In this document: one piece after another, positions 1 through 5,646 of the stretch
Numbering within the stretch: the stretch's first letter is position 1
Layout: each line of letters opens with the position of its first letter
Assembly (NCBI GenBank): GCA_045599945.1
Contig: JAZRWY010000021.1
Coordinates: forward strand, 1 to 8,842
Origin: UMGS973 sp045599945
GTDB taxonomy: Bacteria; Bacillota; Clostridia; Peptostreptococcales; Anaerovoracaceae
Direction of reading: 5' to 3'
DNA length: 8,842 bases
The notes under the pieces: model-generated
What the model was told of the DNA's origin: nothing
The model's database searches: none
What the model saw: the letters and a program-made list of their open reading frames with translations, nothing else
Program-made: the position numbers and the translations under genes

Positions 1-90
1 TTACATTCTTCGGACTGGTATTGTGCAACCTTTAGTCGCACGATTTCAGCCGGAGAATTTTTTCTTTTCGAAAATATTTTCAGAAAACTG

Positions 91-119
91 TTGCAATTCA
101 AAATACTCTGTGGTATTAT
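91..119 (+). promoter_or_regulatory. Candidate sigma-A promoter with extended -10
   Basis: A -35-like TTGCAA at 91-96 is followed after 17 nt by TATTAT at 114-119, with TG at 111-112 making an extended -10. A second register, TATAAT at 117-122, lies 3 nt downstream. Transcription would start near 126 and run right into the micro-ORF and terminator ending at 263, giving an RNA of about 140 nt. Assigned by eye from motif match and spacing. Confidence 0.5.
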
Positions 120-199
120 AATGCCATAAAGTAAGTAATGAAAAGCCATAACCTAACGCATTGATATATCATATGGTAAAAACGAAAGGAGCATTTCAA

Positions 200-223
200 G
201 TGAGACTTAAAGAACCTAATTAA
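200..223 (+). CDS. Micro-ORF, 7 codons (leader-peptide candidate)
   Basis: A GTG start at 200 reads V(M)-R-L-K-E-P-N and stops at TAA 221-223. An AAAGGAG Shine-Dalgarno at 185-191 sits 8 nt upstream, which is ideal spacing for an ORF this short. The stop codon ends one base before the 5' arm of the terminator hairpin (225-236), so a ribosome on the last codons or the stop would cover that arm and could block terminator folding. That arrangement is known from ribosome-dependent transcription attenuators such as leaders of some antibiotic-response genes. No downstream gene is on this strand nearby, so the role is inferred only from geometry. Confidence 0.4.
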   Translation: MRLKEPN

Positions 224-224
224 G

Positions 225-263
225 GCGGCTACTTAAGTGATAGATTTAAGTAGCCGCTTTTTT
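225..263 (+). terminator. Strong intrinsic terminator, rightward
   Basis: A perfect 12-bp stem (225-236 pairing with 246-257) closes a 9-nt loop and is followed at once by six T residues at 258-263. The GC-rich base of the stem and the T-tract fit termination on the plus strand; read from the other strand it lacks a comparable U-tract. Confidence 0.85.
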
Positions 264-290
264 ATTTCTTCTTCCATTGCATTTTTTCAA

Positions 291-318
291 AAAAAGGAAA
301 AGCTGCCCTGCGGCAGCT
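291..318 (-). terminator. Intrinsic terminator of the 992-327 unit
   Basis: A 7-bp GC-rich stem (301-307 with 312-318, loop CTGC) is followed on the minus strand by a T-rich run at 291-300. It starts 8 nt after the stop codon of the 113-aa gene and ends that transcription unit. It also lies only about 28 bp from the T-tract of the rightward terminator at 225-263, so the two units are insulated from each other. Confidence 0.8.
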
Positions 319-326
319 GCTTCTGA

Positions 327-668
327 TCAGTCCTTCTGCTGGTCCGGATGTTTCTCATTCCAGTACCAGAGTGGAAAATATCCAAGTCTCATCAGCATTC
401 CATCAAAATCTCTATGGAAATTATCATGCAGCGACTTGATTTTATCAAATACCTTGGATTTTTCTTCTGCTTCTTCAATAGAGCCATAAAAGGCCAGCTC
501 ATTCTTCTTGGAATCATATTCCCAATAATTCTCTTCTATTTCTCTAACTACATAATCATCGTCATATCCGATGATGCAGACGCCTTCAATTCCCGAGATG
601 CCATCTCTTGGCATGAAGGTTCTTTCGAGGTTTCCCATTATCTTCGTCTTTAATTCTTTGTTCTTCAT
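327..668 (-). CDS. Hypothetical acidic protein, 113 aa
   Basis: I do not recognise this family. The product is soluble, has no signal peptide or membrane segment, and is rich in Glu, Asp and aromatics. The N-terminus is basic (MKNKELKTK). An acidic middle carries a DDD run and an EEN-YWEYDSKKNE stretch (about residues 36-57), and the C-terminal third has a YFPLWYWNEKHP segment. The pattern of a short Ile/Gly/Tyr strand, charged residues and a Lys/Glu-rich helix (about 62-85) suggests a small alpha/beta domain, but this is a guess. The ATG start has a GGAG Shine-Dalgarno about 8 nt upstream. It lies 18 nt downstream of the membrane-protein gene (687-992) and so is probably co-transcribed with it; a terminator follows at 291-318. 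Confidence 0.7.
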   Translation of the reverse strand: MKNKELKTKIMGNLERTFMPRDGISGIEGVCIIGYDDDYVVREIEENYWEYDSKKNELAFYGSIEEAEEKSKVFDKIKSLHDNFHRDFDGMLMRLGYFPLWYWNEKHPDQQKD

Positions 669-686
669 ATTCTTTCTCCAACCTTA

Positions 687-992
687 TCATTTCAGTTTCT
701 GTATTGTCTTGGCTGCAATCATGTCAAGCGCTGCAAGACCGATGACAACACCAATGAAGATGTTCTGAAATTTCTCATCAAGGACTGCGCCGCCTGCACT
801 GAGCCCAAGGCCTGCAATGCATAATGCTCCAATCACCATGATCAGACCTTCTATTACTGCAAATTTTTCTGCTGATTCTTCTGTATATTTTTCATCTTCC
901 TTCCACGGGCTTTTCTTTGATGCTATTTCAAGGAATCCATACACAAGAGCCAGTGCTGCAATTATGAGCGTACAATAATTAACTATTGTCAT
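687..992 (-). CDS. Small three-helix membrane protein, 101 aa, unknown function
   Basis: Three hydrophobic helices are visible at about residues 5-24, 44-66 and 76-94. A charged loop (about 25-43, rich in Lys and Glu, with SPWKEDEKYTEES) joins the first two, and the short C-terminal tail is basic (KTIQKLK). Helix 2 and the following turn contain several small residues (GLGLSAGGA), which would allow tight helix packing. There is no recognised motif. The start ATG at 992 has a GGAGG Shine-Dalgarno at 1000-1004. It is the first gene of a two-gene unit with the 113-aa protein, so the two may act together at the membrane. It could be an immunity, stress or envelope accessory protein; nothing in the sequence decides this. 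Confidence 0.7.
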   Translation of the reverse strand: MTIVNYCTLIIAALALVYGFLEIASKKSPWKEDEKYTEESAEKFAVIEGLIMVIGALCIAGLGLSAGGAVLDEKFQNIFIGVVIGLAALDMIAAKTIQKLK

Positions 993-1024
993 GTTTTTTC
1001 CTCCAGTATTATTACTACTGTTTT

Positions 1025-1033
1025 AGAATACCA
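1025..1033 (-). promoter_or_regulatory. Weak candidate promoter (-10) for the two-gene unit
   Basis: On the minus strand TGG-TATTCT forms an extended -10 (TATTCT at 1025-1030), giving a start near 1018, upstream of the Shine-Dalgarno at 1000-1004. No good -35 is present because that position falls in the U-tract of the sigma-gene terminator. Read-through from the sigma gene is the alternative. Confidence 0.25.
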
Positions 1034-1043
1034 CAAAACGAAG

Positions 1044-1066
1044 AAAAAAACGAGCATATCGCTCGT
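1044..1066 (-). terminator. Intrinsic terminator of the sigma factor gene
   Basis: The stem CGAGC/GCTCG (1051-1055 with 1061-1065, loop of 5, extendable by an A-T pair at 1050/1066) is followed on the minus strand by seven T residues (1044-1050). It begins only a few bases after the sigma gene stop at 1069. Confidence 0.8.
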
Positions 1067-1068
1067 AA

Positions 1069-2082
1069 TTATCTTAAGAATTCTGTTAAAGAAGTTTTCT
1101 TCCCCCATGATCTCAGCTTGCTGAGAGCCTTTGCTTCAATCTGACGAATTCTTTCTCTGGTCAGTCCATACATTTCACCGATTTCCTCAAGCGTCCGCTC
1201 TTTTCCATCCATGAATCCATATCTGAGGCATACAATATCTCTCTCCCGATCCGTCAGATCCTTCATAACCTCACAGATTTCATCTCTCAAGGTTGCATTC
1301 ATCGCCTTTTCATCCGGACCGATGGAATCATCCGGAATAAAATCTCCGATGCAGGAATCCTCTTCCTCTCCTACCGGCATATTCATGCTCATGGGCTCCT
1401 GCGCAGCCTTTAGAACCTCTTTGACCTTCTGTAAGGTAAATCCCGTTTCTGCAGCCAGTTCTTCCAGCGTAGCATTTCTGCCGTATTCCTGGATCAGTTT
1501 TTTCGATGCCTTATTCACTTTATATATGTTATCTACCATATGCACCGGAACTCGAATGGTTCTGGCCTGGTCAGCAATTCCTCTGGATATGCCCTGCCGG
1601 ATCCACCATGTTGCATATGTTGAAAACTTGTATCCCAGAGTATGATCAAATCTTTCTGCAGCTTTCATCAGGCCCATGTTTCCTTCCTGGACCAGATCCA
1701 GATAGGATAGTCCATGACCGATGAATCTCTTTGCAATGTTGGCAACCAGCCTCAGATTGGCTTCACAGAGTTTTTTCTTCGCTTCTGCATCGCCTTCTTT
1801 GATCCGTTTCGCCAGTTCAATCTCTTCTTCTGCGCTAAGAAGCGGTATTTTCCCGATTTCCTTCAGATATCTTCTGATCGGATCCGTCAGTTCTGCCTCA
1901 TATGCATCTTCCAGTTCTCTTTCCCTTTTTTCATCCAGCGGCTCAAATTCGAAAAGTTCCTGTTCGGCAGGCTCCTTTCCTTCCTGTTCCAGCGGCTGAA
2001 TTCTTTCATTTCCTTCCTGTATTTCCTGAATGTTTCCTATCGCTTTTGCTATTCTGGTCTGCCCTGCCTGCGCTGCCTGCAT
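1069..2082 (-). CDS. RpoD/SigA-type sigma-70 family RNA polymerase sigma factor
   Basis: Directs RNA polymerase to promoters. The 337-aa product has region 1.2 at about 66-95 (TDPIRRYLKEIG, then LLSAEEEIELAKRI), and region 2 at 104-174 with NLRLVANIAKRF, LDLVQEGNMGLMKA, FSTYATWWIRQ and IADQARTIRVPVH. Region 3 is at about 183-258, and region 4 at about 271-330 has TLEEIGEMYGLTRERIRQIEAKAL as its helix-turn-helix. The N-terminus is short, Gln/Glu-rich and lacks an obvious region 1.1. In region 2.4 the usual RQAITRAIADQ reads RQGISRGIADQ, so the Thr that corresponds to E. coli T440 is Ser166. The gene is alone, without dnaG next to it as is common for sigA, so it may be a paralogue rather than the housekeeping factor. 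The ATG at 2082 has only a modest AGGA upstream, and the frame is closed by a stop a few codons further up. Confidence 0.92.
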   Translation of the reverse strand: MQAAQAGQTRIAKAIGNIQEIQEGNERIQPLEQEGKEPAEQELFEFEPLDEKRERELEDAYEAELTDPIRRYLKEIGKIPLLSAEEEIELAKRIKEGDAEAKKKLCEANLRLVANIAKRFIGHGLSYLDLVQEGNMGLMKAAERFDHTLGYKFSTYATWWIRQGISRGIADQARTIRVPVHMVDNIYKVNKASKKLIQEYGRNATLEELAAETGFTLQKVKEVLKAAQEPMSMNMPVGEEEDSCIGDFIPDDSIGPDEKAMNATLRDEICEVMKDLTDRERDIVCLRYGFMDGKERTLEEIGEMYGLTRERIRQIEAKALSKLRSWGKKTSLTEFLR

Positions 2083-2159
2083 TTGTGTCCTGCCTTTCCA
2101 TGATGATCATATTCTCAAGCATGTTGCTGTATTCTTTTCATTTTTTTGCGTGCCTTACG

Positions 2160-2188
2160 ATTATATCACAATGAAATGAATAATTGAA
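2160..2188 (-). promoter_or_regulatory. Candidate promoter of the sigma factor gene
   Basis: On the minus strand a perfect TATAAT (2160-2165) is preceded by TGA, making an extended -10. A weak -35-like TTCAAT lies 17 nt upstream (2183-2188). The start would fall near 2153, leaving a leader of about 70 nt before the ATG at 2082. Confidence 0.5.
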
Positions 2189-2212
2189 CCCATAAAAATA
2201 TATTCAGACAAT
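2184..2212 (+). promoter_or_regulatory. Candidate promoter of the DUF2812 gene
   Basis: TTGAAC (2184-2189) and GACAAT (2207-2212) are spaced by 17 nt, each with four of six consensus bases. Transcription would start near 2219 and give a leader of about 80 nt. A better-looking TGGTACAAT at 2267-2275 is too close to the Shine-Dalgarno (2282-2287) to give a translatable message. The -35 overlaps that of the divergent sigma-gene promoter. Confidence 0.3.
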
Positions 2213-2238
2213 ACTGTTTTCTCCCCTCATATTTAAGG

Positions 2239-2250
2239 AATCTTAAGATT
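2239..2250. repeat. 12-bp perfect palindrome in the DUF2812 leader region
   Basis: AATCTTAAGATT is identical to its own reverse complement. It lies between the candidate promoter at 2184-2212 and the gene start at 2298, where a dimeric repressor could bind. The motif is A/T-rich and short, so chance is possible. Confidence 0.4.
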
Positions 2251-2297
2251 TATTCTTCTCCATCCATGGTACAATTTTTTCAGGAGGAAGAAAAATA

Positions 2298-3686
2298 ATG
2301 AAGAAGGAGTTTAATAGATACAGATACTACGACTACATAGGAATACAGGATCATCTGACCGAAATGGCCGCTAGGGGACTGCAGCTTAGAAAAACCGGAA
2401 ACCATATCTGGCAATATGAAGAATGCCCTCCCGAAGAACTGAGGTACTGCATGGAATACAGGGATAAGGATTCCAGCATTCTTGCCGCATATGCAGGTAA
2501 TGATGCAATTACTCAGGAAGCTGTCCAGTCCGCAGCGGAAAAAGGCTGGACCTTCATAGACACATGGGCGAACCTGCGGATCTATTCTACCAGAGAAGTG
2601 GATGCCGCACCTCTTGAAAAAGATTCTCCTGAGAGATTTGAAAAGATAAAGAAGGTCACGAACAAGACATTTACAGTGCCGATGATCATACTTTTCGTCT
2701 TCTGCGTCATCCTGCTGTTAACAAATGTACGGCCGGTATTCATTCGGCCCCTTGAGAACCTCTGCTCATATACATCACTTCTTGTAGCCTTTTCCGCAGT
2801 ATTTGCAGGCATTGTAACGCTCTTGAACATGATCCAGGGGGTATCCTGGCTAAGGCGTTCAGAAAAATCCATAAAAGAAGGCGGCATTTGTGCAGATCCT
2901 CATTCCAGGACATATATGATGCTTGATGCCGGCGTATACTTGCTCCTTGGATTATTCCTTGTTGTATTGGCACTATCCATAACGAATGAGGACGGTGCCG
3001 GAGCAGGACTGCACTTCGTCGTATATTTTGTGTCATTCATGCTGCTTCTATTCCTCTGCACTTGGATTACTTCGCTGCTTAAGGAAAAGCACGCTTCAAA
3101 GGGAAAGATCGTTCTGGTCACCATCATTGAGGTCTTAGCTATTGTAGGGATATTGACATTCGTTCCGTTCTTTGATTCGGACACAGATACTTCACATTAT
3201 GAAGCCCACGGAAAACTTCCGGTTACGCTGGAGGCCCTTGGGCAAAAGGGAAGCGACCTGGATGAATGCTACTATCATAATAACAGCACCTTCATTCTTT
3301 CAAGAGTATCCGGTGATCAGTGGCATGATTACAGCGATGACGGAGGCTATCTTGGTGGACATGTCGGCTATTCCATCAACAGGATAAAGAATTCCGACAG
3401 ATACGACTGGTTCTTTAAAAAGGCTTTCTATGAGAATACCCTCTTTGTTGCACCCGGCGCATCAGTCATGGATGACTGGGAGAAGGTGGATGAACCGTCC
3501 TGGGGCGCCGAAACGGTATACAGGTCAAAAGTCTATGTGGGTGAGATCTCTGATGAGAAGGACTTTGGTACAGAATGGATTCTCGGTACTGGGGAATATA
3601 TCATATATGTAAGCACCAGCTGGGAACCAACAGATGACCAGAAAAAGATCATCGTAGATAAGCTGATTGATGCAATTGAAAACTAA
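2298..3686 (+). CDS. DUF2812 domain-containing membrane protein
   Basis: The first about 100 residues fit the DUF2812 pattern: a D/Y-rich opening, then HLTEMAARGLQLRKTG, an aromatic 'WQYEECPPEELRYCMEY' stretch, and EKGWTFIDTWANLRIYST. About five membrane helices follow (roughly 126-143, 158-178, 209-228, 237-260 and 270-292). A hydrophilic C-terminal domain (about 293-462) would then sit outside the membrane if the N-terminus is inside; it is rich in Asp, Tyr and Trp, with HNNSTFILSR and SDDGGYLGGHVGY. The function of the family is unknown. Such genes commonly sit beside a PadR-type regulator, but none is visible here: the upstream neighbour is the divergent sigma gene. The ATG has an AGGAGG Shine-Dalgarno at 2282-2287. 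The gene converges on the Rpn-family gene with a shared terminator. Confidence 0.88.
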   Translation: MKKEFNRYRYYDYIGIQDHLTEMAARGLQLRKTGNHIWQYEECPPEELRYCMEYRDKDSSILAAYAGNDAITQEAVQSAAEKGWTFIDTWANLRIYSTREVDAAPLEKDSPERFEKIKKVTNKTFTVPMIILFVFCVILLLTNVRPVFIRPLENLCSYTSLLVAFSAVFAGIVTLLNMIQGVSWLRRSEKSIKEGGICADPHSRTYMMLDAGVYLLLGLFLVVLALSITNEDGAGAGLHFVVYFVSFMLLLFLCTWITSLLKEKHASKGKIVLVTIIEVLAIVGILTFVPFFDSDTDTSHYEAHGKLPVTLEALGQKGSDLDECYYHNNSTFILSRVSGDQWHDYSDDGGYLGGHVGYSINRIKNSDRYDWFFKKAFYENTLFVAPGASVMDDWEKVDEPSWGAETVYRSKVYVGEISDEKDFGTEWILGTGEYIIYVSTSWEPTDDQKKIIVDKLIDAIEN

Positions 3687-3691
3687 CGATA

Positions 3692-3731
3692 AAAATAGCG
3701 GCCAGTTCTTCTTGAACCTGCCGCTATTGTT
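3692..3731. terminator. Bidirectional terminator between convergent genes
   Basis: AATAGCGG (3694-3701) pairs with CCGCTATT (3721-3728), and an inner GTTC/GAAC pairing extends the hairpin. On the minus strand it is followed by five T residues, and on the plus strand by a weaker GTTTAT. It serves both the DUF2812 gene (stop 3686) and the Rpn-family gene (stop 3731). Confidence 0.75.
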
Positions 3732-4606
3732 TATCCCAGGATTTCTTTAATTTCCTCTAGTTCTCTTCCTGTTATGTCCGCTATATCTTCTTGTGAAATG
3801 CCTTTTGCCTTCATCTTCCTGATAGCATCCATCTCCTTATTCTGATGGGATTTTTCAATCTGCGCTACTTTTTCCTCTGCAAGCTCCTCTGCACGCTCTT
3901 CTGCAAGTATCTCTGCACGCTCTTCTGCAATCTCCACTGCAAGTTTCTCGGCAAGTGCCGCCGCCTCTATCTTCATCTTTTCATCCCATGTCATAATCGA
4001 ATCCTCCTCGTCATGATTGACCCGTATAACTTCTTTGTGAATGTCTGAAATGAGGATGTTATCTTTCGTAAGACTTCCGTTTCTGAAATACTCATACAGG
4101 GCATTCATTTCATTTGTAAGCTCTTCGCCTTCATATTTCAGGTTCAATATTATTGTACACGTGCCATCTCCCAGATTCAAGCCTGTATATTCTTCACAGC
4201 TCATTTTGAATGTATATCTGGGGTGATTCATTCCAAAATAGTCAAACATGCATAAAAAGATTACCGTTGTAGGTTTTAATTTCTCGTAGGAATCTCCCTT
4301 CTCAAGCTGATTCCTGACCATCTGATAATGATAAAACTTTGACCGGTTCGGTATGTGATATTCTTTTCTGTTCTCGTTTTGCATTTCCATATCGATTTTT
4401 CTGTGTTCGGTCTGCACATATATGTCAAACCTAACATCTTTGCATTCAATCCGGATAAACGTCTTCTCTGCTGTAATATTATCTTCAGTGAGTTCATCCA
4501 GATCCGGATAGTCACCTTCCGGTAAAATCATCTTGAGAAATCTCCTGCAAATGGATGGATTCTGCATGACAAGAGGAAATACGATTGTATGTGTTATTGG
4601 CTGCAT
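3731..4606 (-). CDS. Rpn family / PD-(D/E)XK nuclease-type putative transposase
   Basis: The 291-aa product has the architecture of the Rpn (recombination-promoting nuclease, PDDEXK transposase-like) family. The opening is an FPLVMQNP..RRFLKMIL helix. The nuclease core at about 57-76 has VRFDIYVQ (Asp61) and IDMEMQ (Glu74, Gln76), the usual D...ExQ catalytic pattern. It is followed by RSKFYHYQMVRNQLEKGDSYEKL and TVIFLCMFD. Residues about 208-255 form a charged coiled coil with an 8-residue repeat (AEERAEIL/AEERAEEL). The C-terminus, about 256-291, looks like a small HTH-like segment (KMKAKGISQEDIADITGRELEEI). The ATG at 4606 was chosen because GGAG lies 6 nt upstream; a GTG at 4642 would overlap the -10. 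It appears intact. Family members promote recA-independent recombination; here it is a lone gene with no visible inverted repeats. Confidence 0.85.
   Translation of the reverse strand: MQPITHTIVFPLVMQNPSICRRFLKMILPEGDYPDLDELTEDNITAEKTFIRIECKDVRFDIYVQTEHRKIDMEMQNENRKEYHIPNRSKFYHYQMVRNQLEKGDSYEKLKPTTVIFLCMFDYFGMNHPRYTFKMSCEEYTGLNLGDGTCTIILNLKYEGEELTNEMNALYEYFRNGSLTKDNILISDIHKEVIRVNHDEEDSIMTWDEKMKIEAAALAEKLAVEIAEERAEILAEERAEELAEEKVAQIEKSHQNKEMDAIRKMKAKGISQEDIADITGRELEEIKEILG
3887..3930. repeat. Tandem repeat inside the Rpn-family gene
   Basis: A 20-nt unit (CTCTGCACGCTCTTCTGCAA) occurs identically at 3887-3906 and 3911-3930, a period of 24 bp or eight codons. It encodes the AEERAE coiled-coil repeats. 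Because the period is a multiple of three, slippage would change the coiled-coil length without breaking the frame. Confidence 0.8.
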
Positions 4607-4632
4607 CTTAATCTCCTTTCTTTTCTCACAAT

Positions 4633-4661
4633 AGTATATCACAGGTGATTTCCATTTTAAA
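4633..4661 (-). promoter_or_regulatory. Candidate promoter of the Rpn-family gene
   Basis: On the minus strand TATACT (4633-4638) is preceded by TGA, giving an extended -10. TTTAAA lies 17 nt further up (4656-4661) as a weak -35. The start near 4626 leaves a leader of about 20 nt that contains the Shine-Dalgarno at 4612-4619. Confidence 0.45.
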
Positions 4662-4692
4662 GCATTGTTTCCATTTAATTACATTTAACCAT

Positions 4693-4720
4693 AAAAATAG
4701 AGGGCAGCTTAGCTACCCTC
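4693..4720 (-). terminator. Terminator of the etfB-etfA-CoA-transferase-lyase operon
   Basis: GAGGGCAGC (4700-4708) pairs with GCTACCCTC (4712-4720) through a TTA loop, with one C/A mismatch. The minus strand continues TATTTTTATGG, so the U-tract (4693-4697) suits leftward transcription. It is 18 nt past the lyase stop codon at 4739. A T5 run on the other side could also serve rightward transcription. Confidence 0.8.
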
Positions 4721-4738
4721 AGTTTTTACCATTTACCC

Positions 4739-5587
4739 TTATTTGTAAGTTTCAAATACGAACTGTACGATTGTGCAAAGAACTGGTTCTTCTAATACGT
4801 CGATTGAGCTTGGGAATTCAGGGTTTTCTGGAAGGTCGATGTACTTGAAGTTTCTAACTTCAACCTGGATCTTGTCTCCAACAACCTTGTTGATTCTTGC
4901 ATGGTATTCAAGATAGTCACCAGCGAAGCAAGGAGTATATAATCTTACCTTCTTAACTTCTACGATGTGACCCATGTTACCAAATTCTCTAGCCATCAGT
5001 CTCTTAGCTGTATCTTCCATAAGAGTGATGTTTCTAGCTCCGTTTACAACGCCGCCAAGATAGAATACGTCTCTATCTGACATTCTGTATCTGAACTTCA
5101 TTTCTTCTGGATGGTTAGGATCGAATGCAGCGCCTTCGAAATCGTCGTTGTCAGCCCATGGTTCCTTAACTTCGCCATCTGGCTGTTCGCCTCTCTGTAA
5201 TTCCTTCTTAACTACAAGTCTTACAGTACCTTCTGCGCATACTACAGGTTCATCAAACCACTTCATTTCGCCGATAGGAGCGTTTTCGATTCCAGCCCTT
5301 GCTGCAGGTGTAGCAAGCTTGAATACTTCGATGTGGCAGTCTCTTGATGTGTTACCGATCTTTGTAAGAGTTGCCTTATATTCCATCATGTCGCCTACAT
5401 ATACGTCTTCGAATACCTGTACGCCAGTGTAGCCAAGGCAAAGGGATTCGTCGCCGTCTACAAGGATCATTTCTTCTGTTTCTACGTCGCCGATGAAGTC
5501 GAACATTCTTCCTACTGGAACGATGCCATCAGGATTGTTAGCATCAGATGTAGTCATGTTGTAGCTTAAATACGATACTTTTCTCAT
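4739..5587 (-). CDS. Fused double-hotdog CoA-thioester lyase (beta-alanyl-CoA / 3-aminobutyryl-CoA ammonia-lyase-like)
   Basis: The 282-aa product is two tandem hotdog-fold halves, about 1-130 and 165-282, joined by an acidic linker. Single-domain relatives are about 130-145 aa and remove ammonia from beta-amino-acyl-CoA in lysine and beta-alanine fermentation. The halves align to each other: YNMTTSDANNPDGIVPVGRM with YRMSDRDVFYLGGVVNGARN, VYVGDMMEYKATLTKIGN with CFAGDYLEYHARINKVVG, and FDEPVVCAEGTV with LEEPVLCTIVQF. The N-half keeps GDVETEEMILVDGDESL but not the GxxVNGAR segment; the C-half keeps GGVVNGAR but not GDVxTE...DGD. One composite active site per fused chain is therefore likely. 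The ATG has an AGGAGG 7-8 nt upstream. It is last in the operon, 59 nt after the CoA-transferase. Exact substrate unknown; a hydratase-like role is an alternative. Confidence 0.8.
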   Translation of the reverse strand: MRKVSYLSYNMTTSDANNPDGIVPVGRMFDFIGDVETEEMILVDGDESLCLGYTGVQVFEDVYVGDMMEYKATLTKIGNTSRDCHIEVFKLATPAARAGIENAPIGEMKWFDEPVVCAEGTVRLVVKKELQRGEQPDGEVKEPWADNDDFEGAAFDPNHPEEMKFRYRMSDRDVFYLGGVVNGARNITLMEDTAKRLMAREFGNMGHIVEVKKVRLYTPCFAGDYLEYHARINKVVGDKIQVEVRNFKYIDLPENPEFPSSIDVLEEPVLCTIVQFVFETYK

Positions 5588-5614
5588 TTTTTCTCCTCCT
5601 ATTTAGAATAAATG

Positions 5615-5646
5615 ATTATAAGTTAGTTCATACGTAAGTGTATGAA
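5615..5646 (-). promoter_or_regulatory. Hairpin and possible internal promoter ahead of the lyase gene
   Basis: Directly after the CoA-transferase stop, TTCATAC (5627-5633) and GTATGAA (5640-5646) form a 7-bp stem with a 6-nt loop and no U-tract, so it is not a normal terminator. Just downstream on the minus strand is a perfect TATAAT (5615-5620) with no good -35, because the inverted repeat lies where the -35 would be. It may be an mRNA-stabilising hairpin, or an operator over a weak internal promoter. Confidence 0.3.

Larger units (their letters stand above)
126..263 (+). ncRNA. Putative short transcript (leader or small RNA) with micro-ORF and terminator
   Basis: This interval is framed by a good promoter (91-119) and a strong intrinsic terminator (225-263), so it should give a discrete RNA of roughly 140 nt. 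Its only well-initiated reading frame is the 7-codon ORF at 200-223. The short stretch from the start to about 184 is A/T-rich and has no strong hairpin that I can see. The next same-strand gene starts at 2298, so the RNA is not an obvious leader of a neighbour. It could be a small RNA, an orphan attenuator left after loss of its gene, or a leader whose read-through would be antisense to the genes at 327-992. I do not match it to any named RNA family. Confidence 0.4.

Noticed and set aside
1..129. Open frame on the plus strand from the window edge to TAA at 127-129, possible tail of an upstream gene
   Set aside because: The reading (about 42 residues, ending CGIIMP) has no recognisable family pattern and runs through the promoter motif at 91-119. 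With only a short fragment it cannot be told from chance.
3..152. Open frame on the minus strand running off the left edge (contains SPAEIVRLKVAQYQSEE)
   Set aside because: The residues look protein-like, but no start codon in it has a Shine-Dalgarno sequence and the upstream part is very A/T-rich. The sequence left of the window would decide.
138..164. Second micro-ORF, ATG at 138 with eight codons
   Set aside because: No ribosome binding site at a proper distance; the GTG ORF at 200 is far better placed.
1211..2174. Long plus-strand open frames opposite the sigma factor gene
   Set aside because: They are antisense shadows of a strongly conserved gene, have no ribosome binding sites, and give low-complexity Ser/Phe-rich products.
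2267..2275. Extended -10 TGGTACAAT just before the DUF2812 gene
   Set aside because: Transcription would begin at about 2282, inside the Shine-Dalgarno, and no -35 is present, so a translatable message is unlikely.
3731..4642. Rpn-family gene as part of an insertion sequence
   Set aside because: No terminal inverted repeats or target-site duplications were seen around it, and the gene has its own promoter and terminator like an ordinary chromosomal gene.
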